This document shows, piece by piece, positions 8,618 to 15,151 of a DNA stretch of 15,151 bases; position 1 is the first letter of the stretch, and each line of letters opens with the position of its first letter. The position numbers and the translations under genes were made by a program. The notes beneath the pieces are model-generated. The model was not told the DNA's origin, did not search any database, and was given only the letters and a program-made list of their open reading frames with translations. The stretch comes from Hirudo medicinalis (lineage: Eukaryota; Annelida; Clitellata; Hirudinida; Hirudinidae), in contig MPNW01001485.1 in NCBI GenBank assembly GCA_011800805.1, forward strand, positions 39,462 through 54,612, read 5' to 3'.

Positions 8618-9284
8618 TTATATTGGTGACAGACATCTTAGTAGTTGAGTTAGTTTTATGTTCAATTTACTGTTGGTTATGATGTCGATCAGCTAATGTT
8701 TTAGCTATGCAAGGTTTGCTGTCCAAATTTACACATGTCATTCAATGACCTTTTGCGTTTTTGTGTGTGAGTTCTCGCATGCTTCCTTGTTTCTGTGACA
8801 ACCAAAGCATGCCTTTTCAACCATGGTTCACCTTTATTTGAAATTCAGGGACCAGTAATGATTGTTGCTCGTTTATTTTGGACGAAATTAATCAAACTAA
8901 AATCAATAAGATGCAACAATCTCGTTCAACCAACATACAACAACGTACAACCAATACAAACATGATTTCAGACATCAATCTTTTTTCAGTTTCAGGTGTT
9001 GTGTTCACCTTCTTGCCATGTGACCTCTAAATGACAACATTTTTACTTGATTTGAAGTCACTTTATTTTTGTTGTTTTAAGGTTCTGAACTTTTAATTTG
9101 ATTTCTTCACTTGATTGCCTTTTGAAAACTCTCCAATAGCGTGGATCACGTCTATGTTGATTTATTTTTTATTAAATGTGTTTAGTTTGAAAGTGCTTCT
9201 AACGACATAGATGTAATCAGCTTTGCGTTAGATTGGTGTTTAGTTCGTTAATGTTCCCTTTGTCACTCATGCTTCATGAGGTCA

Positions 9285-9309
9285 TTTTAAATCAACAAAA
9301 TGTTATCAT
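9285..9309. repeat. 25-bp repeat, copy 2 (NAV 3' region)
   Basis: Identical to 7987-8011 over 25 bases, in direct orientation and 1.3 kb away. It may be a remnant of one dispersed repeat. Confidence 0.75.
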
Positions 9310-11035
9310 ACGTTTCATTGCATCACCCATCGTCATCGAAGATAGAAATGATCATGAATATGTTAATTATTGTTTACTTTATTCAAACAATTTCGCTTGG
9401 GCTTCCCTCTGCAGTTCAGATAAATAGCATGCTTGAAATGAAGGCTTTTAGAATTTGTTTGTTCACAATAATTTCATAATTCATACTAAACAATTTATTT
9501 GTGCATCATTAAAGTTTTTCAGTAATTATTTATTCGAAACTTGAGAAATTGATATTACACCAACTGCATTTACCTCGTTTTCACCCAATCAGTATTCTCT
9601 ATTCTTACAAACTTCCATCATTTGAATACATCGAATCACGAATTTCTATAATTAATTGCTTTTAACAACTGAAAATCATGCTATTATTATAATTATTATT
9701 ATTGTTGTTGTTGCAACCAGTAATTATTACTATTAACAATTTTGTTGGAAGAATTTCGCTTAGTTTAATACTCATACATGTTTTGGTCAACAGGAATGGA
9801 ATTATATCCACATTAGTTCACTGGAGGGTGACGTCATAAGGAATACATTCATTAAATCGGTGTGTTTGTATAAAGCTGTGTGAATTCGACATTTCTTTGA
9901 CGAGGTTGGACCTTTAATGTCGGTTCGTGTGGTTGTTGTCGGTTTGTTTTCATGCGAGCATCCATTCAAATTATTTTCAACGAGAACCTGATGGACAGAA
10001 AATGCTGATCTATTTTTTAAGCCTTCGTTGCAAATAAAAATTGTGTGGTTTCTTTGTGCTAAACACCAGGGATGTGCAAGGGGCATTCCACATCAAATCA
10101 CAACACCTGATAGAACCATCATGGATTTTGCTGAAAATGGACGCAGTTGTTAACCTAAAAACTAAAATTTTAGATTTTTTTGCCAATAGGTGTAAGAAAT
10201 ATGGGTATGAACTTTGACCGAATGCTAACAACTGGAGGTGGTTGAGACGACGTTTCAATAGGTTTGGTTCTAGTGAACCTACAAGAGTAATATTTATATC
10301 GAACTAAAGGTGTTTGAAGGATTTTTTTGGCAACTTGCTTAGACTCTTTTATTTTCAATATTTAAAAAGAACAAGCATCATTCCTTCCATCTCATCTCAT
10401 TCATCAATGAATTATAATCTCAGCACATAGAGCTTCACAAAATCTGGCAACATGGAACTTAAGCCTATAAATGCAAGAACAAACTTAGGCCAACAAGATG
10501 AAGACATCCATAAATAACATTTCATGACCTTCAACAAACTGGTAATTTCTGCAAAGTGTGCAAATGATGACCAACATTAATCAGTTCTACTGGTAAAGCA
10601 AATAAACATGGGAATAATCTGGAATATACTCAATCTCAACTTGGCCAAGTCAACCAATCCAATTTGACTTCGAGAAACACCAATTATTTCTCAATTGTAA
10701 ACAAATAAGAATTATAATAAAGAGAATTGCCATGTTGCAATGGCAATAAAATACGTATAAGTGATATTATGCAAGTTATACAGCAGATTACAAATCATAA
10801 TTGTGATTTTTTGCTCCCAGACATCAATCTAACACAACATCAAAGCACAATGTGAGATATAATGTGACAAGAAATACAGACATTCAATTAGAGTCACAAA
10901 CAAAACAATCTAAAGTAATGATACAAATGATGACAAGGTGGACATTAAAACCAGATTATCTAATAATATATCTTGTAAGTTTCTATGCAAGATGTTCAAA
11001 ATGATATTAATTTGTCACCAACCTATAAAAACATA

Positions 11036-11041
11036 TTTAAT
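11036..11041 (-). terminator. possible poly(A) signal of ECHDC1 (ATTAAA)
   Basis: TTTAAT on the plus strand reads ATTAAA on the minus strand, about 115 bp past the ECHDC1 stop. Such a hexamer is common by chance in AT-rich DNA. Confidence 0.25.
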
Positions 11042-11154
11042 ACAATTTTAAATCCACTTGTTGAATCGCAGATTAAAATTTTTCAAAAATACAATTTTTA
11101 AACAGTGACCAACTTGGACTCACAATGCAAACTTCATTCAAACTTCATACAAAT

Positions 11155-11840
11155 TCATTTAACATTAGCTTTCTTTAAGGCTTCCAAATGTGCAGGTCCA
11201 CCAAACAAAGACTGAAAAATGTTTCTTTCCTCCTCATAAATCTCAGACGTTGCCTTGAATCCCATAGAACTTGTTACAACGCTTTTATTTGCTCTGAGAA
11301 CTTCTGGAGGTAATTTAGAAAAAGCTTTTAGAAAGTTGTGTGTAATTTCCATTGAGTTTTGATCACTGGAAAAGGTGCTGTCCACCAATCCAATTGCAAG
11401 TGCATCTTTACATTCCAGGACAGCACAAGAAGCAAGAAGTTTCAAAGCTGTTCCGTATCCAACAAGGTTAGTAAGTTTAACACCACCACCCCAACCAGGA
11501 CTTAAGCCCATTCTACCCTGAAGAAAACCAAATGTTGCTGAGTTGCTCATGATCCTAAAATCACAAGAGATAGCAAGTTCTGATCCACCACCCAGTGTGG
11601 CTCCTTCAAGTAAAGCTACACTCAAAAGTGGAAGTTTGTGAAGTCTATCAAGTGTCATCTGCATGTGTTCTGACATTATGGCAGGGTGACCTTCAGTCTT
11701 CCTCTCAGCCAAAGATTTCATAAACTGAATGTTCCCACCAGAACAAAATGTTCCTCCAGCACCTCTAAGAATGAGTCCCCATCCACTTTCCCAATTTTCC
11801 AGTTCAGAAATTCTTTCCTCCATATCTACCATCATTTTTC
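11155..11840 (-). CDS. ECHDC1: ECHDC1 exon 3 (catalytic core and stop)
   Basis: Acceptor TTTTATAAG, 227 whole codons and TGA. It carries both acyl-CoA oxyanion-hole loops (CSGGN and LGGGSE) and the family-typical C terminus. The first ATG pair at 11835 is internal, not the start, because the preceding exon joins in frame. Confidence 0.95.
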
Positions 11841-12191
11841 CTTATAAAATTAAGTTACCTTCAGTGATATTTATTAAACAATAACAACACCAATATAACT
11901 AATAACCCGTCATGGCATTTTTCTTTTGGGCATAGTTAAGAGTGATTACAGCAATTCCCTCCTCTTTGTTTATTTCCAAGTCAACACTTCCACCTTCATT
12001 ATTCTTCAATAATTGTAACTTTTGCTCTTTTGACAAAATACTTGAACTAGCCGTAGCCAGAGTACGTAAGCCAAACTCTTATGTACAACAATCAATCACA
12101 TCTCATTAAATACTGAATTACTAATCTAAATTGGATTAAAAAGTTATTTACCAAGATTCCCAAATATTGCTGAGGAAGTCCGAAGAAGCAT
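11155..12191 (-). CDS. ECHDC1: ethylmalonyl-CoA decarboxylase-like crotonase
   Basis: ECHDC1 decarboxylates ethylmalonyl-CoA (and, less well, methylmalonyl-CoA) side products of acetyl-CoA carboxylase, a metabolite-repair role. Minus-strand exons are 12191-12152, 12077-11907 and 11840-11155, with short introns of 74 and 66 bp and matching phases, giving 298 residues (the human protein is about 307). Motifs: GGSVDLEINKEEGIAVITLN (crotonase first strand), KKNAMTG then ELENW, oxyanion-hole loop GGTFCSGGNI (Cys103-Asn107), second loop GATLGGGSELAISCDFR (Gly-rich, about 151-163), GRMGLSPGWGGG, and the C-terminal LFGGPAHLEALKKANVK, which resembles the ECHDC1 ending WGGPANLEAI. That ending favours ECHDC1 over mitochondrial enoyl-CoA hydratase. 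The N terminus is Arg/Ser/Leu-rich and could be a mitochondrial presequence. A further 5' UTR exon upstream is possible (an AACGCAG acceptor-like site lies 17 bp before the ATG). Confidence 0.92.
11907..12077 (-). CDS. ECHDC1: ECHDC1 exon 2
   Basis: Acceptor TACATAAG, donor ACGG|GTTATT, 56 whole codons. GGSVDLEINKEEGIAVITLN is the first crotonase-fold strand pair, and KKNAMTG leads into the third exon, like MNAFSG in vertebrates. Confidence 0.88.
12152..12191 (-). CDS. ECHDC1: ECHDC1 exon 1 (start codon)
   Basis: ATG at 12191, MLLRTSSAIFGNL plus one base, donor CTTG|GTAAAT. It was chosen because phase 1 joins the next exon as GAG, and an in-frame TAA (just upstream of exon 2) rules out a start in the next exon's upstream sequence. 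The short exon has no homology proof of its own. Confidence 0.7.
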
Positions 12192-12715
12192 TTCAATTTT
12201 TCTAAAATCTGCGTTAAAAATGTTAAAACGATAACCCGAAGCCTTGGGCTGTAACCTTAAAACCTTGGAGCAGTACCTTGACCCAATATAAAAGCGTCAG
12301 AAACCACGTAAGAATGTCTGTTTTGTTTCCTAATTCATTCTATTATTCACATTCAATATTCATATTTCAAAATTTGAAATTTTTATTTGACGACCTTACC
12401 GAAGATTTTCTGTTGAATTTGTAAATATCATCAAAAACCTTTTCGTTGGAGATACTTAAAAAATATTTTAAAGAACTAAATTTAAAAAAAAAATTATAAA
12501 CTGGCTAAAATTAAATCTCGTAATTTTATTCAAAACGATATGCATGAATTGCAAGACTTTGACTGACGACTGAGACGTGCCCACAATTCACAGCACTAGA
12601 AGATTTTATTTCACTAAAAACGATACCCAAATTTAGATTCTAAACCATCATAAAATCCGCCATCCTATCTCACCTTGGAGTCCCCCTGAATGACTTTAAT
12701 CTAATATAATCGACG
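12192..12715. other. upstream region of ECHDC1, AT-rich
   Basis: Probable 5' UTR and promoter of the minus-strand ECHDC1 gene. I find no clear TATA box in the correct orientation. Plus-strand CCAATATAAAA at 12283-12293 reads the wrong way. No ORF is seen. The right end (12707-12715) is the candidate target-site duplication of the neighbouring retroelement. Confidence 0.5.
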
Positions 12716-13141
12716 GATGCCATCATTCTGGTGGAGCTGACGGTCCCGTGGTAGGACAGGCTTCAATACAGCAACGCGCTCAAAGCAGATAAGTATGCAG
12801 ATCTGTCGATGGACCTGGAAGCGAAGGGATACCGGACAGACCTCTTCCCCATCGAGGTTGGCGCAAGGGGCGTAGTCGGCAGGTCGACTTACGCTTTCCT
12901 CGCGAAGATTGGNTGCAGATCTGTCGATGGACCTGGAAGCGAAGGGATACCGGACAGACCTCTTCCCCATCGAGGTTGGCGCAAGGGGCGTAGTCGGCAG
13001 GTCGACTTACGCTTTCCTCGCGAAGATTGGATTGTCTAGCTGAGAAAGAACGAAGGCTATGACAAGGATTTCTGAGGCCGCAGAAGCGGCATCATTCTGG
13101 ATCTGGCACATGAGGAGCCAGAAGAAATCTTAAGCCACTTC
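12716..13141 (+). pseudogene. decayed C-terminal end of retroelement reverse-transcriptase ORF
   Basis: Frame starting GAT at 12716 reads DAIILVELTVPW, stop (TAG at 12752, where related proteins have Glu), DRLQYSNALKADKYADL, then GYRTDLFPIEVGARGVVGRS and TYAFLAKIG. After skipping one 118-bp repeat it continues LSS, stop, ERTKAMTRISEAAEAASFWIW. This pattern (VELTVPW, KY-DL, VEVG-RG, AA-ASRWLW) is, as I recall, the C-terminal region found after the reverse transcriptase domain in many uncharacterised animal retroelement proteins. At least two stop codons show it is dead. Confidence 0.6.
12796..13030. repeat. exact 117-bp direct duplication around an N (probable assembly artefact)
   Basis: 12796-12912 and 12914-13030 are identical over all 117 bases, with one N (12913) between them. 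Dropping one copy and the N restores a continuous reading frame in the retroelement ORF. This is what an unmerged contig overlap joined by a token gap would look like. Confidence 0.9.
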
Positions 13142-13205
13142 ACTTCACTCATGAAAGCCGGAGAAAGCCGTCGACCTCCGGTGTAAATGATCCACCGAAC
13201 GACGG

Positions 13206-13221
13206 GGCCAAATCATTGGCC
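13206..13221 (+). repeat. perfect hairpin in retroelement 3' region
   Basis: GGCCAA, loop ATCA, TTGGCC: a six-base-pair stem with a four-base loop. Confidence 0.6.
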
Positions 13222-13397
13222 GAGAGACGCGCGGTATTGTCGGGTGAAATGGACCGACCGCGGGATCGCAAAGCACTTTGGACTGAGGACCAAACCGCTG
13301 TCGCTTAAAGGCCCTCTGTCGAGTCCCGAAAATTTCTAACTCCGGCTACCCGCTACAAAGAAATTATAAGGCCCAGTTTGCATATATTAAGTACATG

Positions 13398-13620
13398 GTG
13401 TGAAAAAGCCACTGAGAGCTTTCATGACCGCTGTAGGCAACTGGGGTGGATGCGATCGACATAAAAAGGCCAAAGAGAGCCTCGCATAGACGAAGATTGC
13501 AGGCCAAAGCAGGTAGTATGCGACATGAAGAAGCCATTGAGAGCTTTCGAAAGTCGCTCCAGTCCAGGCAGCAGTGACCGGCATAAGAAGGCCAAAGAGA
13601 GCCTTTCATAGCCGGCGGTA
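13398..13620 (+). repeat. four tandem hairpin-forming units of about 61 bp
   Basis: GAGAGC recurs at 13414, 13475, 13539 and 13597 (spacings 61, 64, 58), each inside a stem-loop with an 8-base loop. Units 1 and 3 pair AAGC with GCTT; units 2 and 4 pair AGGC with GCCT. The arms therefore change together while the loop ending GAGA stays similar. The fourth unit also has outer arms CCGGC and GCCGG. It lies in the 3' region of the retroelement. Confidence 0.7.
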
Positions 13621-13707
13621 AGCGTTGGGTTCCGAAGGATAAAAAAACCGACATGGACATCCGGCTGATCACCGGGTGCGGCCCGCCCCTCCGAAAACGT
13701 CAGGAGA

Positions 13708-13734
13708 TTCAAAAGGCCGAAAAGGCCGTTTGAA
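13708..13734 (+). repeat. 27-nt imperfect hairpin near the retroelement 3' end
   Basis: TTCAAA and TTTGAA form the outer stem and GGCC with GGCC the inner stem, separated by a single A/G mismatch and closed by a GAAAA loop. Confidence 0.6.
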
Positions 13735-13806
13735 GACGGGGGAACCTCCTCTGAGGATCACTGTCGGAGCTCCAAGGCGGAGTATTAAGAAACTAATGCC
13801 TTCATT

Positions 13807-14483
13807 TAATCGACGTTCTACAGCATCAGTAAATAGTCGATTACAAGGGTGTTATACTCGTGTCTTCTTAGTATGTAAGGTTGAAGACAAAAACTTCATT
13901 GGTTGTAGAATTGTATTAAATACTTTATTGATCGTAACGTTTCCAATTGTCCTGATCAGCAGATACGTGAGCATTCCAATGTGCTGCTTGGTTGGTTGTT
14001 GATGGTTGGTTGTTGGTGGTTGGTTGTTGGTGGTTGGTTGGTGATTGGTTGTTGGTGGTTGGTTGGTGATTGGTGATGGTTTTTGATGGTTGAAGGTCTC
14101 AATTACAGAAAATATGGGATTGTGGAAGCGTTCAAATAGAACAATTTCTTAATGGACTTAATTTTTAAGGCTACTGTTAAAATATGTGTAAATACTGTAA
14201 ACATGTTTAAACAAATTACTACATTTTCTTTGGTGCTGTCAGATTAAGTACGTGAGCGAAACAATGCAATGGAAACTGTTGTCGTAGTAGCAACAGTAAT
14301 CATAGCAAGTAGCACAGGTTTCACCACTGGTAGTTGTATTTAGAATATTTTCTCTAGGAATTGTCAAAAGAAATTGTGTGCTTCAATTTTTCAAAAATTT
14401 AATTTAATCAGAGTCATATAAAGTATAGGCTTTATTGTAACTTATTATAAAAACTATTAATTGTTGTAAACACAGTTATTACA
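13807..14483. other. non-coding stretch between two mobile elements
   Basis: AT-rich DNA with no credible ORF. It holds the G/T minisatellite at 13990-14079; otherwise I see nothing recognisable. Confidence 0.6.
13990..14079. repeat. 14-bp G/T-rich minisatellite
   Basis: Units of GGTTGGTTGTTGGT: three clear 14-bp copies from 13990, then variants with GGTGATT. Dense GG pairs separated by TT or TGT would allow two-tier G-quadruplexes. Confidence 0.85.
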
Positions 14484-14670
14484 GCTTGCAGGTCGGCCGA
14501 ATGGACTGCGTTCCAGCAATCGGTGGTAATAGCAACAGTCGTAATGTGTTCGAACCCAGCCTGCACTGCCGCAAGCGCCTTTGGGAAGGAGCGCTATATA
14601 AATGGTTGACGAGAAGTGCCTCTGACGCTATGACTAGGGCGCTACATAAATGAAGTACATTTACATTTTA
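14484..14670 (+). mobile_element. tRNA-derived SINE-like element
   Basis: Box A-like TCGGCCGAATGG (14493-14504) and box B GTTCGAACCC (14548-14557) have tRNA-like spacing. GCAGG (14487-14491) and CCTGC (14559-14563) can pair as an acceptor-like stem. The unrelated body that follows ends in two copies of GCGCTAYATAAATG (14591-14604 and 14639-14652), the tail type I associate with L2-like LINEs and their SINEs, and then ATTTACATTTTAC. AGCGC and GCGCT also pair as a hairpin before the first tail. No clear target-site duplication was found, so the borders are approximate. Confidence 0.65.
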
Positions 14671-15007
14671 CTACTTAAATAACTCTCTAAAGGTTCGTAT
14701 ATTACAATGGCTACAGTTACATAAATTTCAGAAGTGACTTAAAAATAAGATGTTCGACTTGAAAACATTTCGCGTTGAAAATAAATTGAAATCGATGCTC
14801 AATTATTCGACGAATTTCACTTTCCGACTCTTTTTCTTCCACACCTGGTTCTGCTGTTCGTGATAAGAATCACGTTGTTCGAACTTTCTCAGGAGGTTTC
14901 ATCGTTGTTACTCATTTCTTCGGGAGACCGTGTTAGAAGACTTAATATTTTATTTGTTTAGCAACTGGCCTTATTTTTTAATAATAATAATACTAATAAT
15001 GATAATA

Positions 15008-15046
<39 letters not shown>

Positions 15047-15151
15047 GTGATTATCACGATGATGATGCTCATTCTCGTAAGCCTCACTCACTCCATCGGA
15101 GCAGAGTTCTTGACGTCATAAATTTTCCGTCCTTTCGCGCCTCTAATTCTC
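14671..15151. other. right edge, non-coding
   Basis: AT-rich sequence with no gene I can support. A CTTTCTCAG acceptor-like site near 14891 is followed by no recognisable exon. A small inverted repeat CGTGAT/ATCACG lies at 14859-14874. A triplet microsatellite is listed separately. Confidence 0.5.
14977..15050. repeat. (ATA/ATG)n trinucleotide microsatellite
   Basis: ATA triplets grade into a run of at least twelve ATG triplets. The apparent poly-Met reading frame is an artefact. Confidence 0.9.

Larger units (their letters stand above)
8347..11154. other. AT-rich region between convergent genes, with both 3' UTRs
   Basis: No coding gene is seen in about 2.8 kb. The left end must hold the NAV 3' UTR. 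Possible plus-strand poly(A) signals are ATTAAA at 9172 and AATAAA at 10033, neither close to the stop. For the minus-strand gene, ATTAAA at 11041-11036 lies about 115 bp past its stop. A (GAT)n tract is at 8596-8617. A 25-bp segment at 9285-9309 is identical to one in the last NAV intron. Open frames here are short and unlike any protein I know. Confidence 0.65.
12716..13806 (+). mobile_element. 5'-truncated non-LTR-type retroelement remnant
   Basis: This GC-richer block between AT-rich flanks is bounded by TAATCGACG at 12707-12715 and 13807-13815, a candidate 9-bp target-site duplication. It begins in mid-ORF with the C-terminal part of a reverse-transcriptase-type protein and continues into a roughly 650-bp non-coding 3' region with hairpins and about 61-bp repeats. 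5' truncation and a short duplication fit target-primed insertion. No poly(A) tail is seen at the 3' end, so the right border rests on the duplication alone. The family cannot be named from the sequence. Confidence 0.6.

Noticed and set aside
9802..10358. Three short overlapping minus-strand frames between NAV and ECHDC1
   Set aside because: Their composition is that of AT-rich random sequence, with no motifs, no splice-consistent extension and no homology I recognise.
13661..13700. Hammerhead-ribozyme-like core (CTGATCA, small stem CGGG/CCCG, CGAAAAC)
   Set aside because: The essential CTGATGA box has C in place of the catalytic G, extra bases sit between the stem and CGAAA, and no closing stem III was found.
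13364..13712. Minus-strand frames with repeated LSLAFLCRS-type peptides
   Set aside because: The repetition comes from the 61-bp DNA repeats. All three frames show similar repeats, and no known protein is resembled.
13676..14002. 108-codon plus-strand frame spanning the retroelement end
   Set aside because: It crosses the candidate target-site duplication into unrelated AT-rich DNA, so it cannot be one old coding unit.
14491..14564. Intact tRNA gene
   Set aside because: The A and B boxes fit, but the T-arm stem before TTCGAAC does not pair properly and the body continues into a SINE-like tail.
1..15151. CRISPR array, operon or phage-type system
   Set aside because: The tandem repeats are contiguous minisatellites without unique spacers, and the genes are spliced animal genes.

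Overview
The window looks like nuclear DNA from an invertebrate animal, most likely a lophotrochozoan such as an annelid or mollusc. That placement is an inference. The support is AT-rich DNA, many short introns (66 to 773 bp), abundant simple repeats, and two genes whose proteins clearly resemble animal families. Two single N characters (1700 and 12913) mark a draft assembly. Nothing prokaryotic is present: no operons and no ribosome-binding-site pattern.

Layout. (1) 1-1378 holds no gene I can support and several simple repeats. It is probably an intron or upstream part of the next gene. (2) 1379-8346, plus strand, is the 3' part of a neuron navigator gene (NAV family; UNC-53 in nematodes, Sickie in flies). 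I traced fifteen coding exons with GT/AG borders and compatible phases. Together they encode about 830 residues: a coiled coil, a Ser/Lys-rich linker, a second coiled coil, and the C-terminal AAA-type P-loop NTPase domain through to the stop codon. The 5' exons lie outside the window. The one weak point is the donor of the penultimate exon, where two reading frames compete. (3) 8347-11154 is a long AT-rich stretch without a coding gene. It contains the NAV 3' UTR and, at its right end, the 3' UTR of the next gene. (4) 12191-11155, minus strand, is a three-exon crotonase-superfamily gene, ethylmalonyl-CoA decarboxylase (ECHDC1), 298 residues with a possible N-terminal targeting sequence. It converges on NAV. 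(5) 12716-13806 is a GC-richer 5'-truncated retroelement remnant. It has the decayed C-terminal end of a reverse-transcriptase-type ORF, a 3' region built of about 61-bp hairpin-forming repeats, and a candidate 9-bp target-site duplication. An exact 117-bp duplication around the N at 12913 is probably an assembly join error. (6) 13990-14079 is a G/T-rich 14-bp minisatellite. (7) About 14484-14670 is a tRNA-derived SINE-like element with pol III A and B boxes and a GCGCTATATAAAT-type tail. (8) The right edge carries an ATG/ATA microsatellite.

The two genes have no evident functional link. NAV proteins act on the cytoskeleton in neurite guidance and cell migration, whereas ECHDC1 is a metabolite-repair enzyme. 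I saw no new multi-gene system. The most novel material is the retroelement 3' region with alternating, compensating hairpin repeats, the SINE-like element, and the frame conflict near the NAV C terminus.
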